A DNA stretch of 64,000 nt. Source: Erpobdella octoculata. Taxonomy: Eukaryota; Annelida; Clitellata; Hirudinida; Erpobdellidae. Shown here piece by piece: positions 1 through 11,655 of this stretch (position 1 is the stretch's first letter; each line of letters starts with the position of its first letter). The DNA lies in assembly GCA_963978895.1 (NCBI GenBank), contig OZ022244.1, positions 5,746,353-5,810,352 of the forward strand, read 5' to 3'. The notes under the pieces were generated by a model. It saw nothing but the letters and a program-made list of their open reading frames with translations. It searched no databases and was not told the DNA's origin. The position numbers and the translations under genes were made by a program.

Positions 1-27
1 AAGATTGGAATGTAGCGATTTGACGAA

Positions 28-225
28 GTGTTCAAGCCCACAACGCCAAATCGGAAGATCACACAAACTCCAGCAAGACTGGTAGGCGTCAAGCAGTCAA
101 ATGACTTGACCATGGTTGTTTGCGAATTGCGGTCAGGTCCACGAGTGAAGATGGAGGTATTTTGTGCTCGTGGCCGAGTCGCATTTCTCAAAAGCGACTA
201 TGCTGTTCGGGACGAACAGGATTAA
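28..225 (+). other. unrecognised ORF remnant
   Basis: A short open frame ends with a TAA about 15 bases before a possible LTR. I do not recognise the 60-odd residues. The frame is open from the window edge, so it could be the tail of a longer retrotransposon pol or accessory frame. Nothing in it (no Cys/His cluster, no catalytic motif) shows a function. The position just upstream of an LTR-like start (TGTAATATCG) is the only reason to list it. Confidence 0.2.
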
Positions 226-239
226 GAATGGGGTAATAA

Positions 240-424
240 TGTAATATCGCTGATTTAATTATCAACTTCCGCTTGATTTTTAAACAATGAACATTATGAT
301 TATATTAGAAGGTATAAATAGACTTTAGCGGACCCGGAATACTATTTGGCGATATCGTAACAATATAAACTCTGGTTTTTCTTCATACCACGCATAAATT
401 CTTCACCTTTTAATAAAGATTTCA
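240..424 (+). repeat. candidate solo or 3' LTR
   Basis: The stretch begins TGTAATATCG, has a TATA-like box (TATAAATAG near 314), an AATAAA signal near 413 and could end at ...TTTCA. It follows a G-run (AATGGGGTAA) that could be a polypurine tract. The start resembles the LTR at 4243 (TGTAATATGG). No second copy is in the window, so the 3' border is a guess. Confidence 0.3.
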
Positions 425-517
425 GTGGAGAGGAACATTAGAATGAGTCTTCTACTTATTTCTTTCTACCTATTTCTTTACCTATTGCTTTAAAATATTG
501 AAATGTCCTTTATGATT

Positions 518-660
518 CTAGGACTGTTCATCAAAGGACGATTCATCAAAGGATTATTCATCAAGGACTATTCATCAAGGGACTATTCATCACAGGACTA
601 TTCATTAAAAGGACGGTTCATCATAAGGACTATTCATCTAATGTCTATTCATCAAAAAAA
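518..660 (+). repeat. minisatellite, about 16-18-bp unit
   Basis: Eight or so tandem variants of AGGACTATTCATCAA, with small length changes between units. It is a simple minisatellite with no coding sense. Confidence 0.85.
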
Positions 661-1856
661 TTAATAAGATTGTTTAAGATGTTATTTTCCCGCTCTCGAT
701 CGCTTTCCCGTTCCCGGTGACAGCACCAGAAAAACTAAATTCAATTGTTTTCGTAAACCGTTTATGTAGACATTCACCAAAGGCCACAAACACGTCAAAG
801 CATCACGCATGCCCGATATGTCAAATCTGGCATCAGTCATTTAACACCAAGGGGCCACGCTTCAAAGACACTTATGCCTCGAGCAATCAACAAGTTTGTA
901 GAAGACATGGTTGCAATATACAACAATTTTATTTGTCACATACAGTAAATAAAACAACTGGACAAAATAACGTCAGGATCTTAAGATCAAACGATCAAAA
1001 GACAATTGATTAAAAAAATTGAAGCAAGTGAAGCATTTAAAAACACTTTTTAAAAACTAGTCTTATCCTACTTATCCGACTTATCCCAATTATCCGAGAG
1101 TAATTAAATTAAATCTAGTCATGGGAAAAATCCGCAAAAATTCACAGAAATACTACCACCAAAATTAAAAATGTGTGTTAAATTTCAGAATCATTGAATG
1201 ACGGGGAAGGGGTTTAAAATTGGGAAATAAAAATAGTTAGATTATGGGTCCAATTAACGTGACGAAGCAAGCTAAGATAAGACTAGTAAAAACTGCCTTC
1301 AGCTGTTCGTACAAACTGTAGGTAAATACAATTTCAAGCAGTCACATATCAAGAAAGGAGATTGAACCATTGTTTCCGCAAAGTTCATATGTAAATTTAA
1401 GAACAGAGTTTGTTTTAAAGCCTGCTTTAAAATATTGAAATGTCCTAGAACCATGGACTTCTTAATATACCAGGACAGCCAACTCAAAACCAAGTGAACA
1501 CGCGTGGGCCATGCTGTATCAGCATTATAACACTTTCAAGAGGTTTTCCCATTAATTTGTTTTCCTTATTTACGTTCCAAGCGTTGTTGACAAGCAAGTT
1601 TTAATAAAAAAACCACAACAAATTAACTTTAAATTTTTTAATTTTTCCTTCGTATTCTTTATTTTTTCTAATGTATTTATATAATTTTTGCTTAAACAAT
1701 TAAAAAGAGATTTAGAAATAAAATAAGGTAGTTCATGATTAAAATTACAATAACTTGAAAAAAAATAAAAAGAATAAACATTGTCATTAAAACATTTTTC
1801 TGATATTTCTGAAACAGAACCATGTGATCAGAGGATCTCAGAAATTTGTCAAACAG
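661..1856. other. no supported gene
   Basis: Noncoding AT-rich sequence. It starts with a CCCG-rich patch (680-716) that matches the arrays at 20.8 and 30.3 kb. A 98-residue open frame at 717-1013 has no recognisable motif and no ATG start. A 24-bp segment (TGCTTTAAAATATTGAAATG plus four bases) occurs at 486-509 and again at 1423-1446 in direct orientation. I see no RNA gene or promoter here. Confidence 0.5.
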
Positions 1857-1947
1857 TGTAAGATGAAGATGGCTCATCTTACGTATATTTGTGTAAATAG
1901 CTTATTTTATTATCTCTTATTATGTTAATTTGTGTATATGTATTTAT
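1857..1947 (+). repeat. LTR fragment related to the 11.66-kb element
   Basis: The start TGTAAGATGAAGATGGCTCA closely matches the LTR start at 11656 and 14180. The similarity covers the first tens of bases. A hAT element end begins directly at 1948 and cuts it off. Confidence 0.5.
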
Positions 1948-2356
1948 CAGAGATGTTGCGAGTACTTATGGTCCGAGTACGAGTACGAGTACGAGTACGA
2001 GTACCATGGTATCGAGTACGAGTACGAGTACGAGTACCATGGTATCGAGTACGAGTACGAGTACCATGGTATCAAGTTATCGAGTACGAGTACGAGTACG
2101 AGTACTGAGGTCTCGAGTACAAGTACGAGTACAAGTACAAGAAATTTTTAACGAGTACTTTTCGAGTACTTTTTAAAGTCAACAAAATAATAGTTTATTC
2201 TACATCAAAAAACTATTACATTTCAGAAAAATTAGCGACGACAGTTTAGAGTCCGACATCTTAGTCCTAGGGGGTCTTAAAATTATTCCGCCGTGGCTGA
2301 ACACAGTGAACACACGTTCTACTGGTGAACTTGAAGCTGGAATACTTAAGGCACTT
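1948..2356 (-). mobile_element. hAT transposon fragment with GAGTAC array
   Basis: This is the right end of the same hAT family found whole at 58275-59196, here inverted. It starts with the terminal repeat CAGAGATGTTGCGAGTAC, passes through about 170 bp of GAGTAC hexamers broken by CCATGGTATC, and then, on the minus strand, the end of a hAT dimerisation domain (reading about PASSSPVERVF). An extra piece inside that coding part and several changes show it is dead. Homology ends at about 2356, where a 14-bp hairpin begins; the other transposon end is missing. Confidence 0.75.
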
Positions 2357-2412
2357 ACAACACAAAGAACTTCTAATATTTTTGTGCCCGTGCTTGTCGT
2401 TCTTTGTGTTGT
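2357..2412. repeat. 14-bp perfect inverted repeat
   Basis: ACAACACAAAGAAC at 2357-2370 is followed 28 bases later by its exact reverse complement (2399-2412). It sits exactly where hAT homology stops. It could be the tip of a small foldback element or a rearrangement scar. Confidence 0.6.
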
Positions 2413-2817
2413 TCACAAGTCGTACAACGCCGCTCTGTATGGTTACATTTTTCACCTATCGAGCGTTTAACGTGTTTTAACTTGTCTTTCCTGTGTTTTA
2501 ATTACTTATTTAGTTCTAAATTATTGAAAAAATATCATCGATTTTGTTGGGCTACTTTTCCTCGAACTCTATTTAATTTCAAAGTGAGTTTCGCTCTTTG
2601 TAACTCATTTAATGTGGTCGCTTTTTTTTCCTTCTGTTTTTTTAACCTAAATTTCAATGTGTTCCATCTATCAATAGCCGTATTAATTTATTAACCGAAA
2701 ACTGATTCAGCCTAGCTCTAATTAAATGTCTATCAGTCTAAGCCTAAGTATTTCTGATTTTTAACTCTTCCCTTTCAACTTTTATAATATTTAATATTTA
2801 ATTTATTGTTTAACATA

Positions 2818-2863
2818 GGGTTCTGAAGATGGCTTTTTATAGCTGAAACTGGCCAGTTAACCG
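2818..2863 (+). ncRNA. hammerhead-ribozyme-like motif 1
   Basis: Core CTGAAGA (2823-2829) and GAAA (2845-2848). Helix I is GGTT/AACC (2819-2822 with 2859-2862). Helix II is GGCT/AGCT around a 6-base loop. Helix III is ACT/AGT, inside the self-complementary ACTGGCCAGT. The predicted cleavage triplet is GUU ending at 2858. One extra U lies between the core and helix II. Penelope-like elements are known to carry such minimal type-I hammerheads; about 150 bases downstream an (AT)n tract follows. Confidence 0.6.
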
Positions 2864-2899
2864 TGATCGTTTTATCATTTATTTATTTTAACCAATAAA

Positions 2900-3165
<266 letters not shown>

Positions 3166-3170
3166 AAATG

Positions 3171-3937
<767 letters not shown>

Positions 3938-3982
3938 GGGCTGACTGCAGTTTCGGAAAACTTTTTTCAATCCTCAGAGCCC
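3938..3982 (-). ncRNA. hammerhead-ribozyme-like motif 2
   Basis: Minus strand: helix I GGGCU/AGCCC (5 bp), core CUGAGGA, helix II GAAAA/UUUUC around AAG, GAAA, palindromic helix III ACUGCAGU and a canonical GUC cleavage triplet. There are two extra bases before helix II and one after. It has the best stem I and cleavage site of the four copies. Confidence 0.6.
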
Positions 3983-3989
3983 GAAAATA

Positions 3990-4242
3990 AAGTAACTGTT
4001 TAACAAAATAAAATGAACGTACCACGTACCATAAATGCAAAAAACAGAACAGAAATCAAAACGTCGAAGGGCACAACTGAAATGTAAACAACTTAGGTAA
4101 CATGAATGGAAGCAAGTGTAGTTAGTAAGTATGTTGCTATGATGGGGCGAAAGTTGTTATTAAAAGGTGAAATGAGAAATTATTGAAAATATTTAGTAAT
4201 ATATGGTAAAATGAGGTTTGTAACTATAAATGAAATATAACT
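3990..4242. other. no supported gene
   Basis: AT-rich sequence between the hammerhead copy and the LTR element. It holds the 5-bp target duplication TAACT (4238-4242) but no coding or RNA feature that I can support. Confidence 0.5.
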
Positions 4243-4498
4243 TGTAATATGGTTACATATTATATTGTTAAATATTATATATTAATATTTATATTAATTA
4301 GATTTATCTATGTTTATTATTATCAGCGTATTTCTTATCTTTGGTTGTACAGCTGATTAGCATGGCTGTGGTAATCAAGATCATTCAACACACAGTCTGG
4401 TCTCGTGTCAAGTACTCATTCCTGTTCTGATTATTTTAGTATTGTTAGTATATCGTTGTCAGCGGACTTTGTTTGTCTAATAAACTCGAAACACGACA
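4243..4498 (+). repeat. 5' LTR (256 bp)
   Basis: Starts TGTAATATGG, ends CACGACA. It carries an AATAAA-like signal near 4480 (CTAATAAACTC). The last base is the A of the ORF's ATG, so translation begins at the LTR border. Confidence 0.92.
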
Positions 4499-6210
4499 TG
4501 GCGCAGTCTACAGGGGTTAAAGATGAATTGTTTGAAACGCTGCAGAAATTCATTTCTCGTCAACAAAACGTGGCATCTACCTTCAGCATTAGGCAACCGC
4601 CTCCGCTCGACATCAGCTCTTCAAACCTTGCTGAGGAATGGAGACGCTGGCGATGTGGGTATACAACATACTTTCAACTTTGCGACGGCAACCAGTTACC
4701 AGAGCACCGACAAGTGGCTCTTCTGTTAAGTGCCCTTGGAGAAGCTGCCAATTCCATGTATTATGACATGGATTGGGAAAGAGAGGAGGACAAACTAAAG
4801 CACGACGTCGTTCTTCAAAGATTTGAACAGAGGTGCTCGCCAAAACGACATCTGTTGACTGAAAGATTCGTATTTTACCATATCACACGAAACTCTGAAG
4901 AATCTTCAATCGAATTTCTGGAGCGCTTGAAAATTGCTTCTAGAAACTGTGAATTCAAGGACCCAGAGGAGATGATCAGAGATAAGTTCGTTTTCACTCA
5001 TCCAGATAAAGTCACCAAAATGAGAATAATGGGAGAAGTTGACATTTCATTAGATAATGTTGCTAAAATTGCCAGCACAATGGAAACACTCCAATCAAAT
5101 TTTAAATCGATTGAAAAAGACAACACATACGAAGTAAATAGTATGGAGTTTTCTAAAAATTCACAAAAAGTTTTTCAGAAAAAGTGCAATAATTGTGGCC
5201 AAATTCACAAATCAACTTGTCCAGCCAGAGGGAAGACTTGTCACAATTGCAAGAAGAAGAACCACTTCGCAAGTGTGTGTCGGTCTCCAAAGGAAGCAAA
5301 TTTTGTTGAAACTGAAACTGAGAAGGTTATTGAAATTAATTCTTTTGATTCTGTTAACAAATCTCTCAAATGGTCGTGTGTGTTTAGTGTTGTTAATGGA
5401 CCACCAATAGAGTTCAAATTGGACACAGGTGCAGATGTAAATACCATTAGTCACATAGAACTTAAGAAATTGAAGCATTTTAGTCTAAGAAAGACATCTG
5501 TTGTTTTGAAACCTTATAGGGTTTACAAATATTTAAAGCCATTGGGAGTTGTTGAACTGAATTTATTGCATCCATGCAACAATCAGTTACTTCAAGGTGA
5601 TTTCTATGTCGTGAATGGCAAATCAGAACCTCTCCTAGGTAAACATTTTTGTGAAAAGTACAAATTAGTAACTCTGAACATACCAGAAAGAAAATTGTCT
5701 CAGAATTTGTTCAGCAGACGTTTGAGAGATGCTCTTCCAATTGTGACCAGAAAGCTGAAACCTGAAGTCATTAGAGATGCTAAGGAGCGTTTAACTCAAT
5801 GCCAACAGAAAACCAAGGTTTTTCACGATGCTCGTCATTCCACACAACATCAGCTTCTTGTTCCAGATACACCAGTCAGATTCCGCATCAATAATAGTTG
5901 GAGACAAGGAAAAATCAAATCGGTCAATAATCCTAGAAGATACACAATAGTCACAGCTGATGGGCATGAATTTATCAGAAACAGAAGGTTTATTTTTCCA
6001 ACTAAAGAGTATTTTTCAGGTAATTTACATTTGGCACAAATTCCAACACAATGCACCAGTGAAGACAAGCAGATGACTCCAGACGTTGAAGGCTCTACAG
6101 TTCCACCAGCTCCTGCCATTTCTGTTCCTGAGCCACCTGTTCCAGGATGTTCCAGGGAAACCAGATATGGACGTCAAATTAGACCTCCCAAGCGCTATGG
6201 GTTTGACTAG
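4498..6210 (+). CDS. Gag-protease fused to an integrase C-terminal tail
   Basis: 570-residue protein starting at the ATG that overlaps the LTR end; an upstream in-frame ATG at 4405 lies inside the LTR. The order is: Gag capsid-like region (to about residue 215), two zinc knuckles (CNNCGQIHKSTC and CHNCKKKNHFASVC), an aspartic protease with LDTGADVNTI, then directly LSRRLRDALP-type sequence, a basic region with RFRINNSWRQGKIKSV, and a Pro-rich end (RQIRPPKRYGFD). The last part matches the C-terminal end of Gypsy polyproteins. Some 700-800 residues normally in between (RT, RNase H, integrase core) are missing, yet the frame is intact. It probably packages RNA and cleaves itself; it cannot reverse-transcribe. 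Confidence 0.85.
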   Translation: MAQSTGVKDELFETLQKFISRQQNVASTFSIRQPPPLDISSSNLAEEWRRWRCGYTTYFQLCDGNQLPEHRQVALLLSALGEAANSMYYDMDWEREEDKLKHDVVLQRFEQRCSPKRHLLTERFVFYHITRNSEESSIEFLERLKIASRNCEFKDPEEMIRDKFVFTHPDKVTKMRIMGEVDISLDNVAKIASTMETLQSNFKSIEKDNTYEVNSMEFSKNSQKVFQKKCNNCGQIHKSTCPARGKTCHNCKKKNHFASVCRSPKEANFVETETEKVIEINSFDSVNKSLKWSCVFSVVNGPPIEFKLDTGADVNTISHIELKKLKHFSLRKTSVVLKPYRVYKYLKPLGVVELNLLHPCNNQLLQGDFYVVNGKSEPLLGKHFCEKYKLVTLNIPERKLSQNLFSRRLRDALPIVTRKLKPEVIRDAKERLTQCQQKTKVFHDARHSTQHQLLVPDTPVRFRINNSWRQGKIKSVNNPRRYTIVTADGHEFIRNRRFIFPTKEYFSGNLHLAQIPTQCTSEDKQMTPDVEGSTVPPAPAISVPEPPVPGCSRETRYGRQIRPPKRYGFD

Positions 6211-6223
6211 CTTGGGAGGGAGG

Positions 6224-6479
6224 TGTAATATTGTTACATATTATATTGTTAAATATTATATATTAATATTTATATTAATTAGATTTATCTATGTTTATTA
6301 TTATCAGCGTATTTCTTATCTTTGGTTGTACAGCTGATTAGCATGGCTGTGGTAATCAAGATCATTCAACACACAGTCTGGTCTCGTGTCAAGTACTCAT
6401 TCCTGTTCTGATTATTTTAGTATTGTTAGTATATCGTTGTCAGCGGACTTTGTTTGTCTAATAAACTCGAAACACGACA
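6224..6479 (+). repeat. 3' LTR (256 bp)
   Basis: Same length as the left LTR with one difference. It is preceded by the purine tract at 6213-6223 and followed by the target duplicate TAACT. Confidence 0.92.
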
Positions 6480-6524
6480 TAACTATTGTTACACGGTATA
6501 GGAAAAGAATGAAGAATCAATCTC

Positions 6525-6983
6525 TATCGGTATCTTTTTTATCTCGTTTTCGAAGAAAAGTAATATTAGGATTATTAATGATATCAGGAAAGATGTGTTT
6601 ATTAGGCGAACTTACATTATTAAGGGCTGGTGAGGAATCGTGGGACGGTTGAGTGGTGACGTATTGTTGCGGTTGAGTGTCGCTGTGATAGGCAATTAAA
6701 TCGGAGTCGTTAACGTTTTTGGAGGGGGAGCGATCGTGTTAAAGGTTATCTTTAGAGCAATCTTTGGTTGAAGAAACGTCGACAATAGAGTGGCATGGAT
6801 TATCAGGCGCCAGGGTATTATGACAAATCATAGTATTTTCGGAAGAGCTGTTGCAGGCGGCGATCTGTTGATCTGAAGTGTTGTTTTGCAGACTGATGGC
6901 GTGTTGTCCTAGTGGACGGTGAGTGTCGACGGAGTCAACGCCTGTTTCGTGTTTATTGGTCTCGGTTTGGTTTTTAGGGGCTA
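6525..6983 (-). pseudogene. Ser/Asn/His-rich coding-like remnant
   Basis: The minus strand stays in one frame for about 150 codons with one TAA in the middle. It is rich in Ser, Asn, Asp and His (for example QTETNKHETGVDSVDTHRPL). I do not recognise a family. It lies between the young LTR element and a plus-strand LINE fragment, downstream of the Penelope-like element in minus-strand order, and could be a retroelement ORF1 or linker piece. Confidence 0.3.
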
Positions 6984-7484
6984 GTACTTGTTCGTTTGAT
7001 TTACAAAGCTTTGGTTAGATCCAGATTGGAGTATGCAGTCAGTGTGTGGTCACCATGGAAGAAAAAAGACATAGATGCCATTGAAAGAGTCCAGAAGAGA
7101 GCAACAAAAATGGTCAAGGCATGCAAGGGATTAAAATATGAAGACAGGTTGAGAATTTTGAAGCTTCCTTGTTTAAAGTACAGAAGACTGAGGGGGGACC
7201 TAATCATGCTCTACAACTTTATTCAAGACAAAGAAGGACGTCTGTGTTTTCCTAATATAAATATATCAGAAGAAAGAAGAACAAGAGGTCACAAATTCAA
7301 ACTGGAAACACAAAGATTCACCGGCAACTGCAGAAAATATTTCTTCCTGACCAGATCGACTGCAATTTGGAACAACCTCTCTTCGAAAATCATAGAAGCC
7401 GAACACGTTAATGAATTTAAAAGACTAATCGACTGTCATTTTGAAATAAGTGATATAATGTATGACTATAAAAAGGATTATTAA
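6984..7484 (+). pseudogene. CR1/Rex1-like LINE, RT C-terminal fragment
   Basis: 162 open codons with the pattern seen after the LINE RT palm: LVRSRLEYAVSVWSP, KKDIDAIERVQKRATKMV, then R..RGDLIMLYNF and FFLTRSTAIWNNLS. The stop at 7482 is the natural C-terminus. The element is strongly 5'-truncated (no EN, no FADD box). It stands beside the Penelope-like element in opposite orientation. Confidence 0.85.
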
Positions 7485-7504
7485 TAATATAGACATACAT
7501 TTAT

Positions 7505-8439
7505 TTATAGAACATATATATATATGAACAATATTTTATATAATTCTAGATATGGGCAGAGAGACATATAGTTTGCGCCCATCATTTCGTTTATGTTTAT
7601 TTTTATGTTAGTGAAACTCGGTTTAGGCTCTCCTAGTCTGTAGCCATGTAGTAAAGGACCCGTAGTTTGCGCTGTACTAGAAGTCGGACGACCGAGGAGT
7701 GTGCTCGGTCCTTGTGGAAAATGCTGGCGTCCATTATTGTGATCGAACAGTTGCAAGGTCTGATCGAAATGGTCGTCTTGAATATTCATATTGGGTTGAT
7801 TTCTTAATATATATAGTGCTTCAAGGATCTTTAGCCGAGTCGGATCATCTGAGGAAATGAGAACGCGAGTGTTGGGGTCGGTGATGGTCCTCGTGAGCGC
7901 AACTCCATGATTGGTAAGGAAATGATACTGAATGTTGCCACCCTGTATGTGCATGGTTAGCCGCCTAGATAAGGTCGTTCTGGTGTGACCAATGTATGTG
8001 GCGACCTCTTTGTGTTCGAAAGGGCAGCGAAACTCATACACAACGTTAGTTTTTTTAAGAAGGGTCGGACGGATAAGGTTATTTGGAGCGACGAGGTTAT
8101 GAGTTTTGCGAGTTTTGTAGTAAATCAAGAACTGGATTTTACTGGTTGGGTCGACTGGAGAGACTTCGGACCGTATTATGTTTCGAAGAATTGATTCATC
8201 GGTTTTGTAGTTATCGTGCATTTGAGCGCGATAATGTAGTGCAACAGTTGTTTGTGTTGGAGAGTCCGTGTTGTTGATCGAGTGGTACTTTTTGTGAAGA
8301 AACGATTTCACTGTGCTATCAACTAGAGTATTCGAAAAGTTGTTGTTGATCAACAGTTGCTTAATTTGTTGAAGTTCTTGGTGAAAATGGGACCAGTCTT
8401 CTGTAACTTTGTATGCTTGATGTAGGTATGATAATTTTT

Positions 8440-8460
<21 letters not shown>
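7505..8460 (-). pseudogene. Penelope-like linker and GIY-YIG endonuclease
   Basis: Continues the RT after a one-base frame change. The nuclease core reads NVVYEFRCPFEHKEVATYIG and then HTRTTLSRRLTMHI, matching the GIY-YIG arrangement (here VYEF...YIG) with the following basic helix. The domain nicks target DNA during insertion. The C-terminal 60 residues are less typical and may include flanking sequence. Confidence 0.82.
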
Positions 8461-9636
<1,176 letters not shown>

Positions 9637-9697
9637 ACTCTACTAGGAATCGAACCCACGTGTCTACGGCAACACCGCCTCGCCTAAATGCAAGCAA

Positions 9698-9698
<1 letters not shown>
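9637..9698 (-). repeat. tRNA-like (SINE head) fragment
   Basis: On the minus strand there is a B-box match GGTTCGATTCC (9646-9656) preceded by a weak A-box-like TAGGCGAGGCGG at a fitting distance. No complete cloverleaf can be drawn, since it lies between two (AT)n tracts. It fits a tRNA-derived SINE relic better than a working tRNA gene. Confidence 0.45.

Positions 9699-9767
<69 letters not shown>
9699..9767. repeat. (AT)n microsatellite
   Basis: About 68 bp of pure AT repeat adjoining the terminal part of the Penelope-like element. Confidence 0.95.
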
Positions 9768-9770
<3 letters not shown>

Positions 9771-9913
9771 TTCGAGCGTAGTTTGGCGTTATATTTTCTT
9801 TTAAACACACTCCGTTGAAAACTATGGCCCACTTAGCGTTTATCAATTTTTTTATGGTGCCCTCGATTTTGCGGTAGTTGAAAGACGTGAGACTTGTTTT
9901 AGATGTTTTATTA
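9768..9913 (-). mobile_element. Penelope-like terminal region
   Basis: Minus strand, between hammerhead motif 3 and (AT)n. It encodes the same K-W-A-I-V-F-N-x-x-C-L-K-E pattern as 2928-3014 and matches 3804-3937 in part. This is probably the terminal repeat region of the element at 7505-9399 or of a non-autonomous relative. Confidence 0.55.
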
Positions 9914-9955
9914 GGCTTACTGCAGTTTCGGAAATCCTTTTCCATCTTCGGAGCC
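9914..9955 (-). ncRNA. hammerhead-like motif 3 (core mutated)
   Basis: Minus strand: helix I GGCU/AGCC, helix II GGAAA/UUUCC with loop AGGA, GAAA, helix III ACUGCAGU and a GUA triplet. The core reads CCGAAGA instead of CUGANGA, so the conserved U4 is lost and cleavage is unlikely. The stems are nevertheless kept. Confidence 0.5.
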
Positions 9956-9989
9956 AAAAGTAATAAACAAAAAGTCAACGTAAAATAAG

Positions 9990-10206
9990 AAACGGGCGAC
10001 GAATCGAAACAAGTTAAATTAAATTAAATTAGAGTTCGAAACAAATTAAATTAAATTCCATTAGAGTGCAGAAAACGAGATTACTTTAAATTAAGTAAAC
10101 GAGTGAGCGCTAAAGCATGAACGCGACAACTGAAAGGTGAGATAGCTGGACGAGGTGAATAGCTGTAGTTGTAGGTGTGTGTATGAATATAGGAAGGGGA
10201 GATAAG
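9990..10206. other. no supported gene
   Basis: Contains a short TTAAA/AAATT-rich repeated patch (10010-10060) and noncoding sequence up to the stop of the Gypsy frame. No LTR could be recognised for that element here. Confidence 0.4.
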
Positions 10207-11650
10207 CTAGACACCGCTGGTGTATGACTTGCTTTGGTGATTCATTACAAGTCGAGATGGAGCGTGTCGTTGTCTATCAGAACTCCTCAGTTGTAATGAT
10301 GACGGTGAACGTGGTATTACTGATTCTGAGTTTACAGTAGAAGGGAATGGCGTTGCTGCAAAGTCTAGTGTAGGCTGTTCTGGCTGGTGTTCGGTGACTA
10401 GCTGAAAATGAACAGATTTTTTTAAACAGTCTGAATCTTGACCTTTCAGAATGCCTCTTTTTGTGTTAACGTTCTTTTCCACCGTTTGACCAGGTTCGGC
10501 AGTTGTGGCATTTTCTCCTTGTCTTGTATTCTGATAAGGTAAGTCAAATGTTTCGAGTAGTGTTGTCGTAAACTTCGATTCTTGACGTGGACGTAACTGG
10601 TTGATGTGGCGCTTCCAGACCATTCCTTTTACGAATGTATCTTACAGAACTCTTCACCTTCTACGAACAATCTGTCCTGGTATCCACGTGACAGGTCCCG
10701 GTCGATAATCGCGAACAAACACCAATTCACCGTTTTGGAACTGTCGAGGTCGTGCCCCATGATGGCGGTTGAACTGTTTCTCCATGTCATTTGATCGAGG
10801 TGTTGAATGTTTGATGTTTTTCTGATGTAATTCGGTTAAGACCGAACGCAATTGTCTGTCTAGGAAATTTTCCTCTGGAGAGAGACCGTTCGGCGATGAA
10901 GTGCAGGGAGTGGTTCTGTACCTGAATAAATAATGCTTGAAGAGATTCTTTGGAAGTTCCGTCATTTCTTAATTTAATCAAAGCTTTTTTGAAAGTGTCT
11001 ACAAATAGTTCGGCCTGGCCATTGGATTGTGGGTGAAATGGTGATGATCTCACGTGTTTGATCGCGTTTTCTGCACAGTATTCATGAAAAACAGTTGAGG
11101 TGAATTGTGTGCCGTTGTCACTGACAATTGTTTCAGGCAATCCAAATTGTGCAAAGATCCGCTGGAGTGCATTTATCGTGTTTTATGTGGTGCTGTTTGC
11201 CATCTCTATTATTTCTCCATTACGAGATACATTTTTCCATGGAGCGGTCCAGCATAATCGATGTGAATTTGACTACAGGGTTTGGTTTCTTTTGGCCAAG
11301 AACATAAAGTGTGTTTTATGGGTGATTTAGCTGCTCTTGTTGGCATGAAAAACAGCTGCGTGTCCAGTTTTCTATGTCTTTATCAATGCCGCTCCAATAA
11401 ACGTGTTCTCGGGCAATTATCTTCATTCGAGTAATACCCGGGTGGCTTTTGTGAAGCATTTGAAGTACTCGTTTTTGCAAAACCTGAGGGATGATTTTTC
11501 GAGAACCAAAGAATAAACAGTAAACAGTCTTCATGTATCGTTATTTCTTTTTTTAAGAGTTCGAGTTTGCTAGTTTTCAGTGCTTTGTTTTCGTTCCACT
11601 TTCCTGTTTTGACATATTAGAGAAGGGGATTTAACTCATTGTCTGTTTTT
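10207..11650 (-). pseudogene. Gypsy element A: integrase
   Basis: Broken minus-strand integrase, in order from 11650 down: a zinc-binding HHCC module (HKSHPGITRMKIIAREHVYW ... CFSCQQEQ), the core with the first Asp in IHIDYAGPLHGKMYLV, the second in SDNGTQFTS and the Glu in HPQSNGQAE, then a C-terminal part (GELVFVRDYRPG, KRHINQLRPR) and a Ser/Thr-rich tail ending near 10207. All three catalytic acids are visible but at least four frame changes or stops break the gene. It continues the RT/RNase H at 14.9-16.5 kb; the LTR element at 11656-14902 splits the two. Confidence 0.85.
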
Positions 11651-11655
11651 GTTGC

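Larger units (their letters stand above)
4243..6479 (+). mobile_element. complete non-autonomous Ty3/Gypsy-like LTR element
   Basis: Two 256-bp LTRs (4243-4498 and 6224-6479) start TGTAATAT and end CACGACA. By eye they differ at one base only (position 9, G in the left and T in the right). The element is flanked by TAACT on both sides (4238-4242 and 6480-6484). A primer-binding-like TGGCGCAG follows the left LTR and a purine tract (GGGAGGGAGG) precedes the right one. One uninterrupted ORF fills the inside. Reverse transcriptase, RNase H and the integrase core are absent, so it must have moved with enzymes supplied by another element. The near-identical LTRs show a recent insertion. Confidence 0.92.

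Noticed and set aside
518..660. CRISPR-like array
   Set aside because: Units are contiguous without spacers and the window is animal DNA; it is a minisatellite.
1922..2176. Ser-Thr and Tyr-Glu repeat ORFs
   Set aside because: Shadows of the GAGTAC hexamer array of a hAT end; likewise at 58270-58504 and 59007-59207.
9637..9698. Functional tRNA gene
   Set aside because: Only the B box is good; no complete acceptor or anticodon arm can be drawn and it is boxed in by (AT)n.
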